A stretch of 18,467 bases of DNA, taken from the NCBI GenBank assembly GCA_946482425.1, contig CAMLRO010000025.1, positions 1 to 18,467 of the forward strand. Reading direction: 5' to 3'. This document shows, piece by piece, positions 1 to 7,824 of this stretch. Source of the stretch: an uncultured Lactobacillus sp. GTDB lineage: Bacteria > Bacillota > Bacilli > Lactobacillales > Lactobacillaceae. Position 1 is the stretch's first letter. Each line of letters opens with the position of its first letter. A program made the position numbers and the translations under genes. The notes under the pieces are model-generated. The model was given only the letters and a program-made list of their open reading frames with translations, searched no databases and was not told where the DNA came from.

Positions 1-1915
1 CGTTGTAATCTGGTAACCATAACCCCGTGTCAGCATTAACAACGCCTACTAAGGTTACATTGGGAAAATCCAGCCCTTTTGCAATCATTTGCGTACCTAA
101 CAAAATATCTGCTTCACGATTGCCAAATGCATCTAAAATCCTTTTAAATGATCCTTTTCTTCGTGTAGTATCAACATCCATTCGCAGAATACGGCAGCCT
201 GGTATTATTTTTTCAAGCTCTGTCATAACTTTTTGGGTGCCGGTACCCAAAAAGCGGATTTTTTTACTTTGACAATTTGGACATTTTTCAGGAATCGCAG
301 TAGAAAAGCCACAATAGTGACACTGCATTTTGTTTGTATCTTTATGCATTGTTAAAGATAGATCACAATTTGGACATTTCATAACATAGCCACATTCACG
401 ACATAACATAAAGTTGGCAAAGCCTCTTCTATTTAACATTAAAATGACTTGTTCTTTTTTGGCAATCCTTTTCTTTATTGCCTCAACAAGTTGAATAGAA
501 AGGTCAAATTGTCCACCACTAAAATGTGCTTTTTTCAAATCAATTAACTTAACATCTGGCAAACTTTGCTGGTTAGCACGATGTGGCAGTTGTAACAACT
601 GGTATACACCTTTTTGTGCTCGAGCTCTGCTCCCTAGTGATGGTGTTGCGCTGCCTAACACAAGGGGGCATGAATTATAGTTGCTGCGCCAAATTGCGAC
701 ATCTCTGGCATGATAACGTGGATTATCTTCTTGTTTATAAGAAGATTCATGCTCTTCATCGATTACTATTAAACCAATATTTTTTAAAGGTGCGAAGACT
801 GCGCTTCTTGCACCAACAACAACGCGTGCTTCGCCTCGGCGTATGCGACGCCATTCATCATACATTTCTCCTTCTGATAATCCACTGTGTAGAACTGCTA
901 CTTGCTGACCAAAGCGATTTTTCACTTGGCTTACCATTTGCGGAGTTAAGGATATTTCAGGAACCATCATTAATGCATTTTTTCCAGCCTCTAAAGTAGT
1001 ACTTATAGCATTTAAGTAAACTTCTGTCTTACCACTGCCAGTAACACCTTCTAATAAAAAAGTACGTGATTTTTTTTTGATGATTGCTGGTTCTATTTTA
1101 GCTAATGCATTCCTTTGTTCAGGGTTAAGTTTAATTTTTTTATCTGCTTTTTTCTCTTTATCATATATTGTTAGTGGATCACGATAAATTTCAGACGGTT
1201 TTTTTCTGAGCCAGCCCCTTTTGACAGCATTCGTTAATGAAACAGTGTTGAGACTTGCATTATTTTCGATTTCTCTCTGCATTTTGGGAAATTTATCGTA
1301 ATTTTCAATTATATACATTATGAGCCGCTTTTGTTTAACAGCATTTTTTCTCAAAGATTCATATATATTTTTATATTCGTTTTTGTCATTTGTTAGTGAA
1401 TATTCATTTTCAGTTTTGACCTGAGCCCGGTTTTCAACAACATATTCAATTTTGGCCGCATTTGTCCTTAACAACGTGCGAATTTCAGCTATTTGTTTAT
1501 TATCATTAATCTTATTTAAATCTAACGGCTCTCCTTGAAAAATAGACATTTTTTTTGCTTCAGAAGATTTTGGTACTAAAATTTTACGATAATTAGCACG
1601 CATTACTCTAGGAAGCATTGTTTTAAGAATAGTAATTCGATAAGAATAGACATGATCAGCTAAATCTTTTGATAATTTAATTAATTCGGAGGTTAGAGGT
1701 GGCATTTCATCTACCACCAAAAGCAAGTCTTTTAATTTACCCTGATATTGACTTTTGTTACTCAAGCCAACAACGAAACCTTGTAATTTGCGCGGACCAA
1801 AAGGCACAAAAACCCTGGAACCAATTTCTACTTCACCTAACTCATCAGGAATATGATATTCAAAAATGCGATCCGTTTGCTTAGCTGCAACATCAACAAT
1901 AACCTGTGCAATCAT
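1..1915 (-). CDS. priA: Primosomal protein N' (replication restart helicase PriA), 3'-truncated by window edge
   Basis: PriA is the superfamily 2 DNA helicase that recognises abandoned replication forks and reloads the replisome. The frame is open from ATG at 1915 to base 1 with no stop, giving 637 complete codons. Checkpoints at the N-terminus, Walker A, Walker B and zinc cysteines are all in the same frame, so I see no frameshift. Visible features are the N-terminal 3'BD-like start (MIAQVIVDVAAKQTDRIFEY), Walker A GSGKT ending near residue 297, DEEH at 386-389, and eight zinc-binding cysteines (505, 508, 514, 517, 532, 535, 545, 548). The family is usually about 800 residues, so roughly 160 C-terminal residues lie outside the window. 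The ribosome binding site is AAAGGTG, 5 nt before the ATG. The gene follows rpoZ across an intrinsic terminator. Confidence 0.97.
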   Translation of the reverse strand, partial: MIAQVIVDVAAKQTDRIFEYHIPDELGEVEIGSRVFVPFGPRKLQGFVVGLSNKSQYQGKLKDLLLVVDEMPPLTSELIKLSKDLADHVYSYRITILKTMLPRVMRANYRKILVPKSSEAKKMSIFQGEPLDLNKINDNKQIAEIRTLLRTNAAKIEYVVENRAQVKTENEYSLTNDKNEYKNIYESLRKNAVKQKRLIMYIIENYDKFPKMQREIENNASLNTVSLTNAVKRGWLRKKPSEIYRDPLTIYDKEKKADKKIKLNPEQRNALAKIEPAIIKKKSRTFLLEGVTGSGKTEVYLNAISTTLEAGKNALMMVPEISLTPQMVSQVKNRFGQQVAVLHSGLSEGEMYDEWRRIRRGEARVVVGARSAVFAPLKNIGLIVIDEEHESSYKQEDNPRYHARDVAIWRSNYNSCPLVLGSATPSLGSRARAQKGVYQLLQLPHRANQQSLPDVKLIDLKKAHFSGGQFDLSIQLVEAIKKRIAKKEQVILMLNRRGFANFMLCRECGYVMKCPNCDLSLTMHKDTNKMQCHYCGFSTAIPEKCPNCQSKKIRFLGTGTQKVMTELEKIIPGCRILRMDVDTTRRKGSFKRILDAFGNREADILLGTQMIAKGLDFPNVTLVGVVNADTGLWLPDYN

Positions 1916-1927
1916 TTAATCACCTTT

Positions 1928-1964
1928 AAAAAATGACCTCCATCTTTCTTAGGATGGAGGTCAT
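1928..1964 (-). terminator. Intrinsic terminator between rpoZ and priA
   Basis: On the minus strand a perfect 12-bp stem (arms 1933-1944 and 1953-1964, 8-nt loop) is followed at once by a run of six T. It lies 13 nt after the rpoZ stop and ends only 12 nt before the priA start, so it separates co-directional genes and probably limits read-through into priA. Confidence 0.88.
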
Positions 1965-1977
1965 AAAACTTTATTAA

Positions 1978-2196
1978 TTACTGATTAACCTCACGATGCT
2001 TGGGATCAACGGTAACTTTACCAGCTTCAATTTCTTCTAAAGCTTTGCCAACTGGCTTTTGTGATTTGTAATTTTTCAAGGCTTCAGGTTCACCGTCTTC
2101 AAGTTCGTGTGCTCTTTTCGCAGCAAGAACCGATAAAGAATATCTCGAATCAACCTGGGCCAGCAATTTATCTATAGATGGATATGTAACTCTCAA
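1978..2196 (-). CDS. rpoZ: DNA-directed RNA polymerase omega subunit
   Basis: Small subunit that helps fold and assemble the beta' subunit of RNA polymerase. I place the start at TTG 2196, giving 72 residues beginning [13 protein letters not shown] strong AAGGAGG site sits 6 nt upstream inside the end of gmk. An ATG further upstream at 2247 would add 17 residues that do not look like omega and has no better ribosome site. The body shows the family signature: the PSIDKLL start, [15 protein letters not shown], and the helix with [10 protein letters not shown]. The gene begins 1 nt after the gmk stop, so the two are translationally coupled, as in the common Firmicute gmk-rpoZ-priA order. A terminator follows it. 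Confidence 0.95.
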   Translation of the reverse strand: MRVTYPSIDKLLAQVDSRYSLSVLAAKRAHELEDGEPEALKNYKSQKPVGKALEEIEAGKVTVDPKHREVNQ

Positions 2197-2197
2197 T

Positions 2198-2812
2198 TTA
2201 ATCCTCCTTAACCATTTTCCGATATGTATCAATGACACGTTTAACACTCACGTGTTCAGCTTCAACAATCGCTTTTATATGATCAACAGCATTTGCTACT
2301 GTATCATTAACTACCGCATAATCATAATCCTGCATTACCAGAATTTCTTGACGAGCCTGTTTTATTCGACCCATAATTACATCCTCGGATTCAGTACCCC
2401 GGTTTTCTAACCTAGTATGTAAAGTATGTAAATCAGGCGGTGTTAAAAAGATGAAGACGCCATCAGGCATCTGTTTTCTAACCTTCTTGGCACCATTGAC
2501 ATCAATTTCTAAAAGCACGTCCTTACCTTCATCCAGCATTTTTTCCACTGGTGCCTTAGGAGTGCCATAAAAATTATTTACATATTGATTATACTCCAAA
2601 AGTTCATCTTGGCTGATAGCCTGCTTAAACCGCTCTTGAGTAACAAAATAATAGTCCTTGCCGTTTATTTCTCCAGGCCTGGGTTTTCTAGTGGTCATTG
2701 ATACTGAATATTCAAACGGAAAAACTTTATTTTTCACAATTGCGCTTTTAACAGTACCCTTACCAACTCCTGAAGGGCCAGAAAGAACAAGTAACAAACC
2801 TTTTTCTGCCAT
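2198..2812 (-). CDS. gmk: Guanylate kinase
   Basis: Cytosolic enzyme converting GMP and ATP to GDP and ADP, essential for the GTP/dGTP pool. At 204 residues it has the usual family length. It carries the P-loop GPSGVGKGT (residues 12-20), the GMP-binding segment starting [13 protein letters not shown] with the following YYFV, and the [17 protein letters not shown] region. The start at 2812 is chosen because GGGAG lies 6 nt upstream; a second ATG at 2817 is out of frame. It is first in the gmk-rpoZ-priA unit and has its own promoter, divergent from the SOS-type promoter of the neighbouring plus-strand gene. Confidence 0.97.
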   Translation of the reverse strand: MAEKGLLLVLSGPSGVGKGTVKSAIVKNKVFPFEYSVSMTTRKPRPGEINGKDYYFVTQERFKQAISQDELLEYNQYVNNFYGTPKAPVEKMLDEGKDVLLEIDVNGAKKVRKQMPDGVFIFLTPPDLHTLHTRLENRGTESEDVIMGRIKQARQEILVMQDYDYAVVNDTVANAVDHIKAIVEAEHVSVKRVIDTYRKMVKED

Positions 2813-2835
2813 GCCATACTCCCTTAAAAAAAGCT

Positions 2836-2864
2836 ATTGTATCTAGTTTGCACTAAAATGAAAA
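2836..2864 (-). promoter_or_regulatory. Probable sigma-A promoter of gmk-rpoZ-priA
   Basis: Minus strand -10 TACAAT (2836-2841) and -35 TTTTCA (2859-2864) are separated by 17 bp. Transcription would start roughly 10-20 nt before the gmk ribosome site. The -10 is good and the -35 weak. Confidence 0.55.
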
Positions 2865-2891
2865 TATTTTCAAGTTATGACATTTTTAATA

Positions 2892-2920
2892 AAGCAAAAT
2901 TCTCTTTAAAAATTTTGCTT
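2892..2920. repeat. 10-bp perfect inverted repeat between divergent promoters
   Basis: Arms 2892-2901 and 2911-2920 are perfect complements (AAGCAAAATT / AATTTTGCTT) around a 9-nt loop. It lies between the gmk -35 and the -35 of the plus-strand small gene. Both flanking genes start here, so a terminator role is unlikely. An operator or just AT-rich symmetry are the alternatives. Confidence 0.5.
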
Positions 2921-2926
2921 AAATAC

Positions 2927-2978
2927 TTGTTTTTTGGAACAAATGTTCTTATAATATAACTTGTCAAACAAATGTTCG
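2927..2978 (+). promoter_or_regulatory. Promoter with two LexA/DinR (SOS) boxes
   Basis: The -35 TTGTTT (2927-2932) and perfect -10 TATAAT (2950-2955) are 17 bp apart. Box 1 (2936-2949, GGAACAAATGTTCT) fills the spacer between them. Box 2 (2965-2978, CAAACAAATGTTCG) covers the likely start-site region. Against the Gram-positive LexA consensus CGAACRNRYGTTYG, box 1 matches 12 of 14 positions and box 2 matches 13 of 14. Binding at either would block RNA polymerase, so LexA repression relieved by DNA damage is the straightforward reading. Confidence 0.75.
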
Positions 2979-3000
2979 GTTAACTCTAAGGGGTGGCTTG

Positions 3001-3276
3001 ATGAAAAACTCACTTAAAAAAATTTATCACTATTTTTTCGATTATGATGAAGATAAATTAAGTATTTACAGTCAATACTACTATGAAATATTAGCTGATC
3101 TTAATAGCGCCCTGCTTCATCGCTCCTATGTATTGGTAAGTTATCAAGATGGAACGAGTGAAATCGGACAAGTCATAAAACGTATTTCTACAGGTCGTTT
3201 TATCTTACGTTTAGCAAATAAAAAACTAATTAAGATAGTTGATATTGATACTATATTTAGGATTGATTTTGCATAA
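3001..3276 (+). CDS. Small SOS-controlled protein, possibly YolD-like
   Basis: Encodes 91 residues. I choose ATG 3001 (AAGGGG 7 nt upstream); the adjacent in-frame TTG at 2998 sits too close to that site. The N-terminal half is aromatic and Tyr-rich with no signal peptide. The C-terminal half (about residues 43-90) alternates hydrophobic and polar residues (YVLVSYQDGT, IGQVIKRI, FILRLANKKLIKIVDID), suggesting a small beta-barrel fold like YolD proteins, which in Bacillus are often encoded beside SOS-induced Y-family polymerase genes. No polymerase gene is adjacent here. It is the only protein gene on the plus strand, stands alone between a LexA-boxed promoter and a terminator, and diverges from gmk. 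The YolD link is a weak inference; SOS control is better supported. Confidence 0.85.
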   Translation: MKNSLKKIYHYFFDYDEDKLSIYSQYYYEILADLNSALLHRSYVLVSYQDGTSEIGQVIKRISTGRFILRLANKKLIKIVDIDTIFRIDFA

Positions 3277-3300
3277 TCAATTGCATTATAAAAAAGCATT

Positions 3301-3330
3301 GCCGGGAATCTTCATGATTCCTGGCTTTTT
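3301..3330 (+). terminator. Intrinsic terminator between convergent genes
   Basis: A 10-bp stem (3301-3310 with 3316-3325, one G-U pair on the plus strand) with a 5-nt loop is followed by TTTTT. It terminates the plus-strand SOS gene. It overlaps the last codons of the convergent GNAT gene. The minus strand has a T-run (complement of 3290-3295) just beyond, so it may work both ways, although the wobble becomes an A-C mismatch in that direction. Confidence 0.82.
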
Positions 3331-4196
3331 AAATACAGTGTTTCACTTAATATTTTGAAGCCAGCTCTTTCATAAACATGAATAGCTGCTTTATTACTAA
3401 CTTCAACATTTAAAGCAAAAACTTTGCTACCTTCTTTTTGCAAAATTATCATCATCTTTTTGATGAAAAAAGTACCAAAGCCTTTTCCACGAAATGGCTT
3501 ATCAATAAACAATCCGAAGAAATAGTCCTCATTTTCATCCTGATCAACAGCACAATAACCGGCAACTTCAATCCCTTTTAATAAAATAAAGCTTTCTGTA
3601 TTTTTATCCAACAGGGAATTTTTAATGTATTTAGTAGATGTGGCAATGGCATCTCCAAAAGCATTACTGTGTGCTGCAGCAACTTGATCAACATAGTTCA
3701 TTGTTAAAGGCTTAACCACTAAAACTTGGTTTAATTTGTCAGTCTTTTCAATTAGTGCTGGTTCTGCAGTTCGCATGTAATAATCAGAATCTTCTGGAAC
3801 AATCTTTAAACCCACTTTTTTCAAAAAGCCTGGATTTTTTTCTAAAAAAACTTTTTCTGACACAAACTCCCATTTGTAATAACCATACTGCACCATGATT
3901 TTTTTCGCATGCTCAAACATTCTTGTAGCAATTCCTTGTTTGCGAAATTCAGGATCAACTTCTAAGTTGACTTCCACCTCTTCTTCAGGTCCCTCATCTG
4001 CATATAGCATAGTTAATCCAACTAACTTATTTCCATCATAAGCCAAAATAAAAGTTGGCATATCTTGAAAATAATTAAATTGATTGCTCAAATAAAAATC
4101 TGAATATGTTTTATCAGCTTTTTGGACTCTTTCTGTTAATTCATTCGCCTGCCTTTGTTCTCTTTCATTTAAGTTTACTTTTTCAACGATTATCAT
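3312..4196 (-). CDS. Tandem GNAT-family N-acetyltransferase
   Basis: Encodes 294 residues with two GNAT folds in one chain. Each carries the acetyl-CoA pyrophosphate-binding motif: RKQGIA at residues 85-90 after VNLEVDPEF, and RGKGFG at 236-241 after FGLFIDKPF. The second is followed by the typical C-terminal pattern NVEVSNKAAIHVYERAGF. GNAT enzymes transfer an acetyl group from acetyl-CoA to an amine. The substrate cannot be inferred; a similar two-domain layout occurs in mycothiol synthase, but low-GC Gram-positives do not make mycothiol. The start overlaps the recN stop by 4 nt (ATGA), with an AAAAGGAAG ribosome site inside recN, so it is translationally coupled to recN. It is the last gene of the long minus-strand run. 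Confidence 0.88.
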   Translation of the reverse strand: MIIVEKVNLNEREQRQANELTERVQKADKTYSDFYLSNQFNYFQDMPTFILAYDGNKLVGLTMLYADEGPEEEVEVNLEVDPEFRKQGIATRMFEHAKKIMVQYGYYKWEFVSEKVFLEKNPGFLKKVGLKIVPEDSDYYMRTAEPALIEKTDKLNQVLVVKPLTMNYVDQVAAAHSNAFGDAIATSTKYIKNSLLDKNTESFILLKGIEVAGYCAVDQDENEDYFFGLFIDKPFRGKGFGTFFIKKMMIILQKEGSKVFALNVEVSNKAAIHVYERAGFKILSETLYLKSQES

Positions 4197-5881
4197 TTCT
4201 TCTTCCTTTTAAAACTTTTCATTAGGTCCTTGGCATTTTGTTTAGCTGCTTGTGTTACATCACTACCTGCCATCATTTCGGCAATTGCAGTAACAGTTTC
4301 TTCTTGAGTTAATGGGCCTATTTGGGTGTATGTAGCACCATCTTCAACTTTTTTGGCTACTAAATATTTTTGATCACTGGCTGCAGCAACCTGTGGTGAG
4401 TGTGTTATGGCGATTACTTGCTTATTCTCTCCGATTGAATGTAATTTTTGACCTATTGCTGCAGAAACGCGACCGGAAACACCAGTATCAATTTCATCAA
4501 AAATCATTGTACCCACAGGCTCAACTTTGCTAAAGATTGCTTTTAATGCCAGTATCAGCCGTGACTGTTCACCACCTGATACAATTTTGACTAATGGCAT
4601 TAATTCTTCACCCGGATTTGGTGCTATTAAGAAGACAATATCATCTGTACCTTTGTTAGTGAAAGTTTTTGTTGTCGAAAAATCAATACTAAAACGAGCT
4701 TTAGCCATATATAAATCTGCTAATTCCTGCTTGATTCTGTTTTCAAGTGTTGCGGCTACTTTTTTTCTCATCTCATGGAGGTGTTTTGCTTCAGTCTGGA
4801 GCTTTTCTTCCAGAGCTTTAAGCTGCTTTTGCAACTTCTCTTCATCGAGTCCACCTGTCTCATACTGACTCAGTTCTTTTTGAATTTTGGCATAAAATGT
4901 GAAGACATCTTCTAAAGAAGGACCATATTTTTTCTTCAATGAATTAAGCAAATCTAACCTGTTTGAAACGTACTGAAATCTTTCCTCATCAAAGTCCATT
5001 TCATCAAGTACATTTGATAATTCGCTGCGGGCGTCACTTAATGCAAAAACTCCATCATCTATAGTTTTAGCAATATCTTTAAATTTAGCACCATATTCTG
5101 TTAACTCAGTTGCTGCACTTTGGGCATTACCCAATAAAGTTTCAATGCCATGGTCTTCATCGTCATATAATTGCATTAAATAGTTGGCTGTATCGACAAT
5201 TTTTTGATAATTATTTAGTTCGTTATATTCTTCTTCTAGCTGATCGTCTTCATGAGGATCTTGCAGATCAGCTTTGGACAATTCATCATTCTGAAAAGAT
5301 AATATATCTTGTTTTTGAGCCAGTTCCTGGGCATCTTTATGCAAATGATTAATTTGAGAAGTTAATTTTTGCCATTTTTGAAAATTTTCCTGGTAAAGAT
5401 TAAGTTCATCTTTAAAATCGTCTGGCGCATAATTATCAACCAGATCAATTTGTCGATCTTGATCCATCAATATTTGCTGATCATTTTGACCATGAATATC
5501 AACTAGAAAATTACCTAGTTCCCTTAATACATTGATGGTGGTCAATTGCCCATTTATGCGAACAATATTTCTTCCCTTAGCAGCTAATTCACGGCTAATG
5601 ATTAACTGCTTATCTGCATCAGGTATACCGTACTTATCACAGATTGCAGCAATTTTTTTAGATTCGTGGTCAATATCAAACAAGCCGGTAATAACAGCTT
5701 TTTTTTCACCACTGCGGATCATTTCTTTTTGACTGCGACCACCCATTAATAATGAAACTGCATCAATAATAATTGATTTACCCGCACCAGTTTCACCTAT
5801 TAGCACAGTCATGTTTTCTTGAAAGCGAACCTTCAATGCTTTTATAATTGCAAAATTTTTAATATCCAGTTCAACTAACAT
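4193..5881 (-). CDS. recN: DNA repair protein RecN
   Basis: SMC-like ATPase acting early in double-strand break repair. At 562 residues it is of usual length. It has an N-terminal ATPase half with Walker A GETGAGKS (29-36), a long charged coiled-coil middle, an ABC signature SGGEQ (435-439), Walker B around MIFDE (DE 462-463), and a switch His in THSPQ (494). A TAGGAGA ribosome site precedes the ATG, and the gene starts 9 nt after the tlyA stop. In Bacillus and many relatives the arginine repressor gene ahrC/argR sits between tlyA and recN; here there is no room for it. I saw no LexA box at its start. Confidence 0.97.
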   Translation of the reverse strand: MLVELDIKNFAIIKALKVRFQENMTVLIGETGAGKSIIIDAVSLLMGGRSQKEMIRSGEKKAVITGLFDIDHESKKIAAICDKYGIPDADKQLIISRELAAKGRNIVRINGQLTTINVLRELGNFLVDIHGQNDQQILMDQDRQIDLVDNYAPDDFKDELNLYQENFQKWQKLTSQINHLHKDAQELAQKQDILSFQNDELSKADLQDPHEDDQLEEEYNELNNYQKIVDTANYLMQLYDDEDHGIETLLGNAQSAATELTEYGAKFKDIAKTIDDGVFALSDARSELSNVLDEMDFDEERFQYVSNRLDLLNSLKKKYGPSLEDVFTFYAKIQKELSQYETGGLDEEKLQKQLKALEEKLQTEAKHLHEMRKKVAATLENRIKQELADLYMAKARFSIDFSTTKTFTNKGTDDIVFLIAPNPGEELMPLVKIVSGGEQSRLILALKAIFSKVEPVGTMIFDEIDTGVSGRVSAAIGQKLHSIGENKQVIAITHSPQVAAASDQKYLVAKKVEDGATYTQIGPLTQEETVTAIAEMMAGSDVTQAAKQNAKDLMKSFKRKKK

Positions 5882-5890
5882 TTCTTTCTC

Positions 5891-6703
5891 CTAAAGATTG
5901 GCAACAGCTTGGGCAACTAATTCTTCCGGATTTCCAGACCATATTACTTTACCACCAGCTTTTTCATCTTTTTGTAAATGTATCAAAAACTCAATATTGC
6001 CTTTACCACCTTTTATTGGTGAATAATCAAGGCCGAGAACGTTGAAGCCAACAGCTTTTGCCTGATCAATGGTATGCCTAATAACGGCACAGTGGACTTC
6101 ATGATCATGTACTATCCCATGTTTACCAACATGTTCCGGACCAGCTTCAAATTGAGGCTTTATCAGACAAACAGCCTCACATTTATCTTTTAAAATCTGA
6201 AACATTGGTGGCAAAATCAAATCTAAGGAAATAAAAGAAACGTCAGTCATTGCAAAATCAGGTAGACCATGAGTAAAATCTTCAGGTTTGCTGTAACGAA
6301 AATTCTGTTTTTCCATTACTACAACGCGAGGATCATCACGCAGTTGCCATGCAAGCTGATTGTAGCCCACATCGAGGGCATACACCATCTTAGCCTTACT
6401 TTGTAAAGCGACATCAGTAAAACCTCCAGTAGAGGCACCGATGTCCAGACAAATTTTATTGGTCAAGTCAATTTGAAAAGATTTTAAGGCCTTAGCCAGT
6501 TTAAAGCCACCCCGTGATACATACTTTTTATCCGATTTTTTTACAAAAAACTTTTCATCAACCGGTAAATTAGTGCCACTTTTATCGATTCTCTGATGGT
6601 TATGATCCGAAACCAGACCTGCCATTATTGCCCGTTGAGCTTGGGTCCGGGAATTAAACATTCCTTGTTTGACTAATAATACATCTGCTCTTTCTTTGAC
6701 CAT
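5891..6703 (-). CDS. tlyA: TlyA-family rRNA 2'-O-ribose methyltransferase (hemolysin A-like)
   Basis: Encodes 270 residues: an N-terminal S4 RNA-binding domain (about 3-64, MVKERADVLLVKQG... with the RGGFKL linker) and a FtsJ-like Rossmann methyltransferase domain. The SAM-binding motif is DIGASTGGFTD (87-97), followed by ALDVGYNQLAW, MTDVSFISL and LIKPQFEAG. TlyA proteins methylate ribose positions of rRNA; the 'hemolysin' label is historical. The start codon overlaps the ispA stop by one base (TAATG). AAAGG about 8 nt upstream is a fair ribosome site. It is Bacillus yqxC by synteny. Confidence 0.93.
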   Translation of the reverse strand: MVKERADVLLVKQGMFNSRTQAQRAIMAGLVSDHNHQRIDKSGTNLPVDEKFFVKKSDKKYVSRGGFKLAKALKSFQIDLTNKICLDIGASTGGFTDVALQSKAKMVYALDVGYNQLAWQLRDDPRVVVMEKQNFRYSKPEDFTHGLPDFAMTDVSFISLDLILPPMFQILKDKCEAVCLIKPQFEAGPEHVGKHGIVHDHEVHCAVIRHTIDQAKAVGFNVLGLDYSPIKGGKGNIEFLIHLQKDEKAGGKVIWSGNPEELVAQAVANL

Positions 6704-7569
6704 TATAATACCTTTTTATATAAATCAAGAAATCCAGCCAAAACAGTTGCATCAATAGATTTTAAGCAATTTTGAGCATCATTCATTAAGTCAGTCAGCT
6801 CTTTACGACTTCTTGAAACACCGAGCAAAGTCAAAGTATTATTCTTGCCGCTCTCTAAATCCTTATGCGTTTTTTTACCAGCTTCTGCAGAAGTTTCGAC
6901 CACATCTACTAAATCATCATAAATTTGATATGAACGTCCAAAATCTTCAGCAAACTGAATTAGCATCTTTTTTTGAGAAGAATCAGCGTTAGCATATTCA
7001 ATTGCCATTTCAACACAGGCTTTGATTAAACAACCTGTTTTTAACCATTCCATTTTATTAATAAATGCAGAATCGTTTGCGACGCTATCATTATTGGTAG
7101 AATCAATGTCTAAATATTGTCCACCAACCATGCCGTTAGGACCAACAGCTTGAGTAATTATTTTAACTAATTTAGCTGAATTACTACCCTCAGAAATCCA
7201 TTCAATACCCATTGGTAACAAAGCATCTCCAGCAAGGATAGCTTCAGCCTCACCCCATTTTTTGTGACTCGTTAATTTTCCTCTCCGATAATTATCATTA
7301 TCCATAGCGGGCAAGTCATCGTGAATTAACGAATAAGTGTGAATCAGCTCAATTCCACTTGCAATCCTGATTTCTTCGTCATTTATCTTAACTTTAAGTG
7401 CATCAAGCGTTGCTAAAAAAAGCAGGGGACGCAACCTTTTACCTCCAGCCATTACCGAATAAGACATAATCTGACTAATTTTACTGTCAGAAACTTCACT
7501 TTTTAAATGCTCTTTCAAATAGTTATCTACTATCGGAGTCCATTTGTCTTTGAATTCTTTAAAAGTCAT
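6703..7569 (-). CDS. ispA: Farnesyl diphosphate synthase / geranyltranstransferase
   Basis: Trans-prenyl transferase condensing IPP with DMAPP and GPP, feeding undecaprenyl and other isoprenoids. It has 288 residues with GGKRLRP (42-48), the first Asp-rich motif DDLPAMD (84-90) preceded by LIHTYSLIH, and the second motif DDLVD (218-222). The flank YSLIH before the first motif resembles E. coli IspA, supporting farnesyl product length. The ribosome site is weak (GAGAAG). It lies between xseB and tlyA as in Bacillus yqiD, but dxs is not present beside it, consistent with the mevalonate route of lactobacilli. Confidence 0.95.
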   Translation of the reverse strand: MTFKEFKDKWTPIVDNYLKEHLKSEVSDSKISQIMSYSVMAGGKRLRPLLFLATLDALKVKINDEEIRIASGIELIHTYSLIHDDLPAMDNDNYRRGKLTSHKKWGEAEAILAGDALLPMGIEWISEGSNSAKLVKIITQAVGPNGMVGGQYLDIDSTNNDSVANDSAFINKMEWLKTGCLIKACVEMAIEYANADSSQKKMLIQFAEDFGRSYQIYDDLVDVVETSAEAGKKTHKDLESGKNNTLTLLGVSRSRKELTDLMNDAQNCLKSIDATVLAGFLDLYKKVL

Positions 7570-7581
7570 TTCAAATCTTCT

Positions 7582-7824
7582 CTATTTTTCAGGTGCTGCA
7601 GCGTCATTAGGATCAAGTGTGTGTTCAGTTCCATCACTATCAATCAATTTAGCAACTGTTTCTTCTGCTTCAGTTAATTTTTTATTTAAATCGTTACTTA
7701 ATTTTTTTCCAGTTTTAAACTGCTCAAGTGCATCCTCTAAAGGAATATCACCTTTTTCCAAGTTATTAACAATTGTTTGTAATTCAGTCAATTCCTCTTC
7801 AAAATTATTTTTCTTTATCGCCAT
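7582..7824 (-). CDS. xseB: Exodeoxyribonuclease VII small subunit
   Basis: Encodes 80 residues. The small, largely helical subunit binds XseA to form exonuclease VII, which degrades single-stranded DNA into short oligonucleotides. The family core FEEELTELQTIVNNLEKGDIPLEDAL (given here only as its landmarks FEEEL, NLE and LEDAL) is followed by FKTGKKLSNDL. The C-terminal tail is acidic. The start overlaps the 3' end of xseA by 20 nt, and ispA follows 12 nt after its stop, so all three are probably made together. Confidence 0.95.
   Translation of the reverse strand: MAIKKNNFEEELTELQTIVNNLEKGDIPLEDALEQFKTGKKLSNDLNKKLTEAEETVAKLIDSDGTEHTLDPNDAAAPEK

Noticed and set aside
583..999. 138-residue plus-strand reading frame
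   Set aside because: Antisense shadow of priA, which is continuous with intact motifs on the minus strand.
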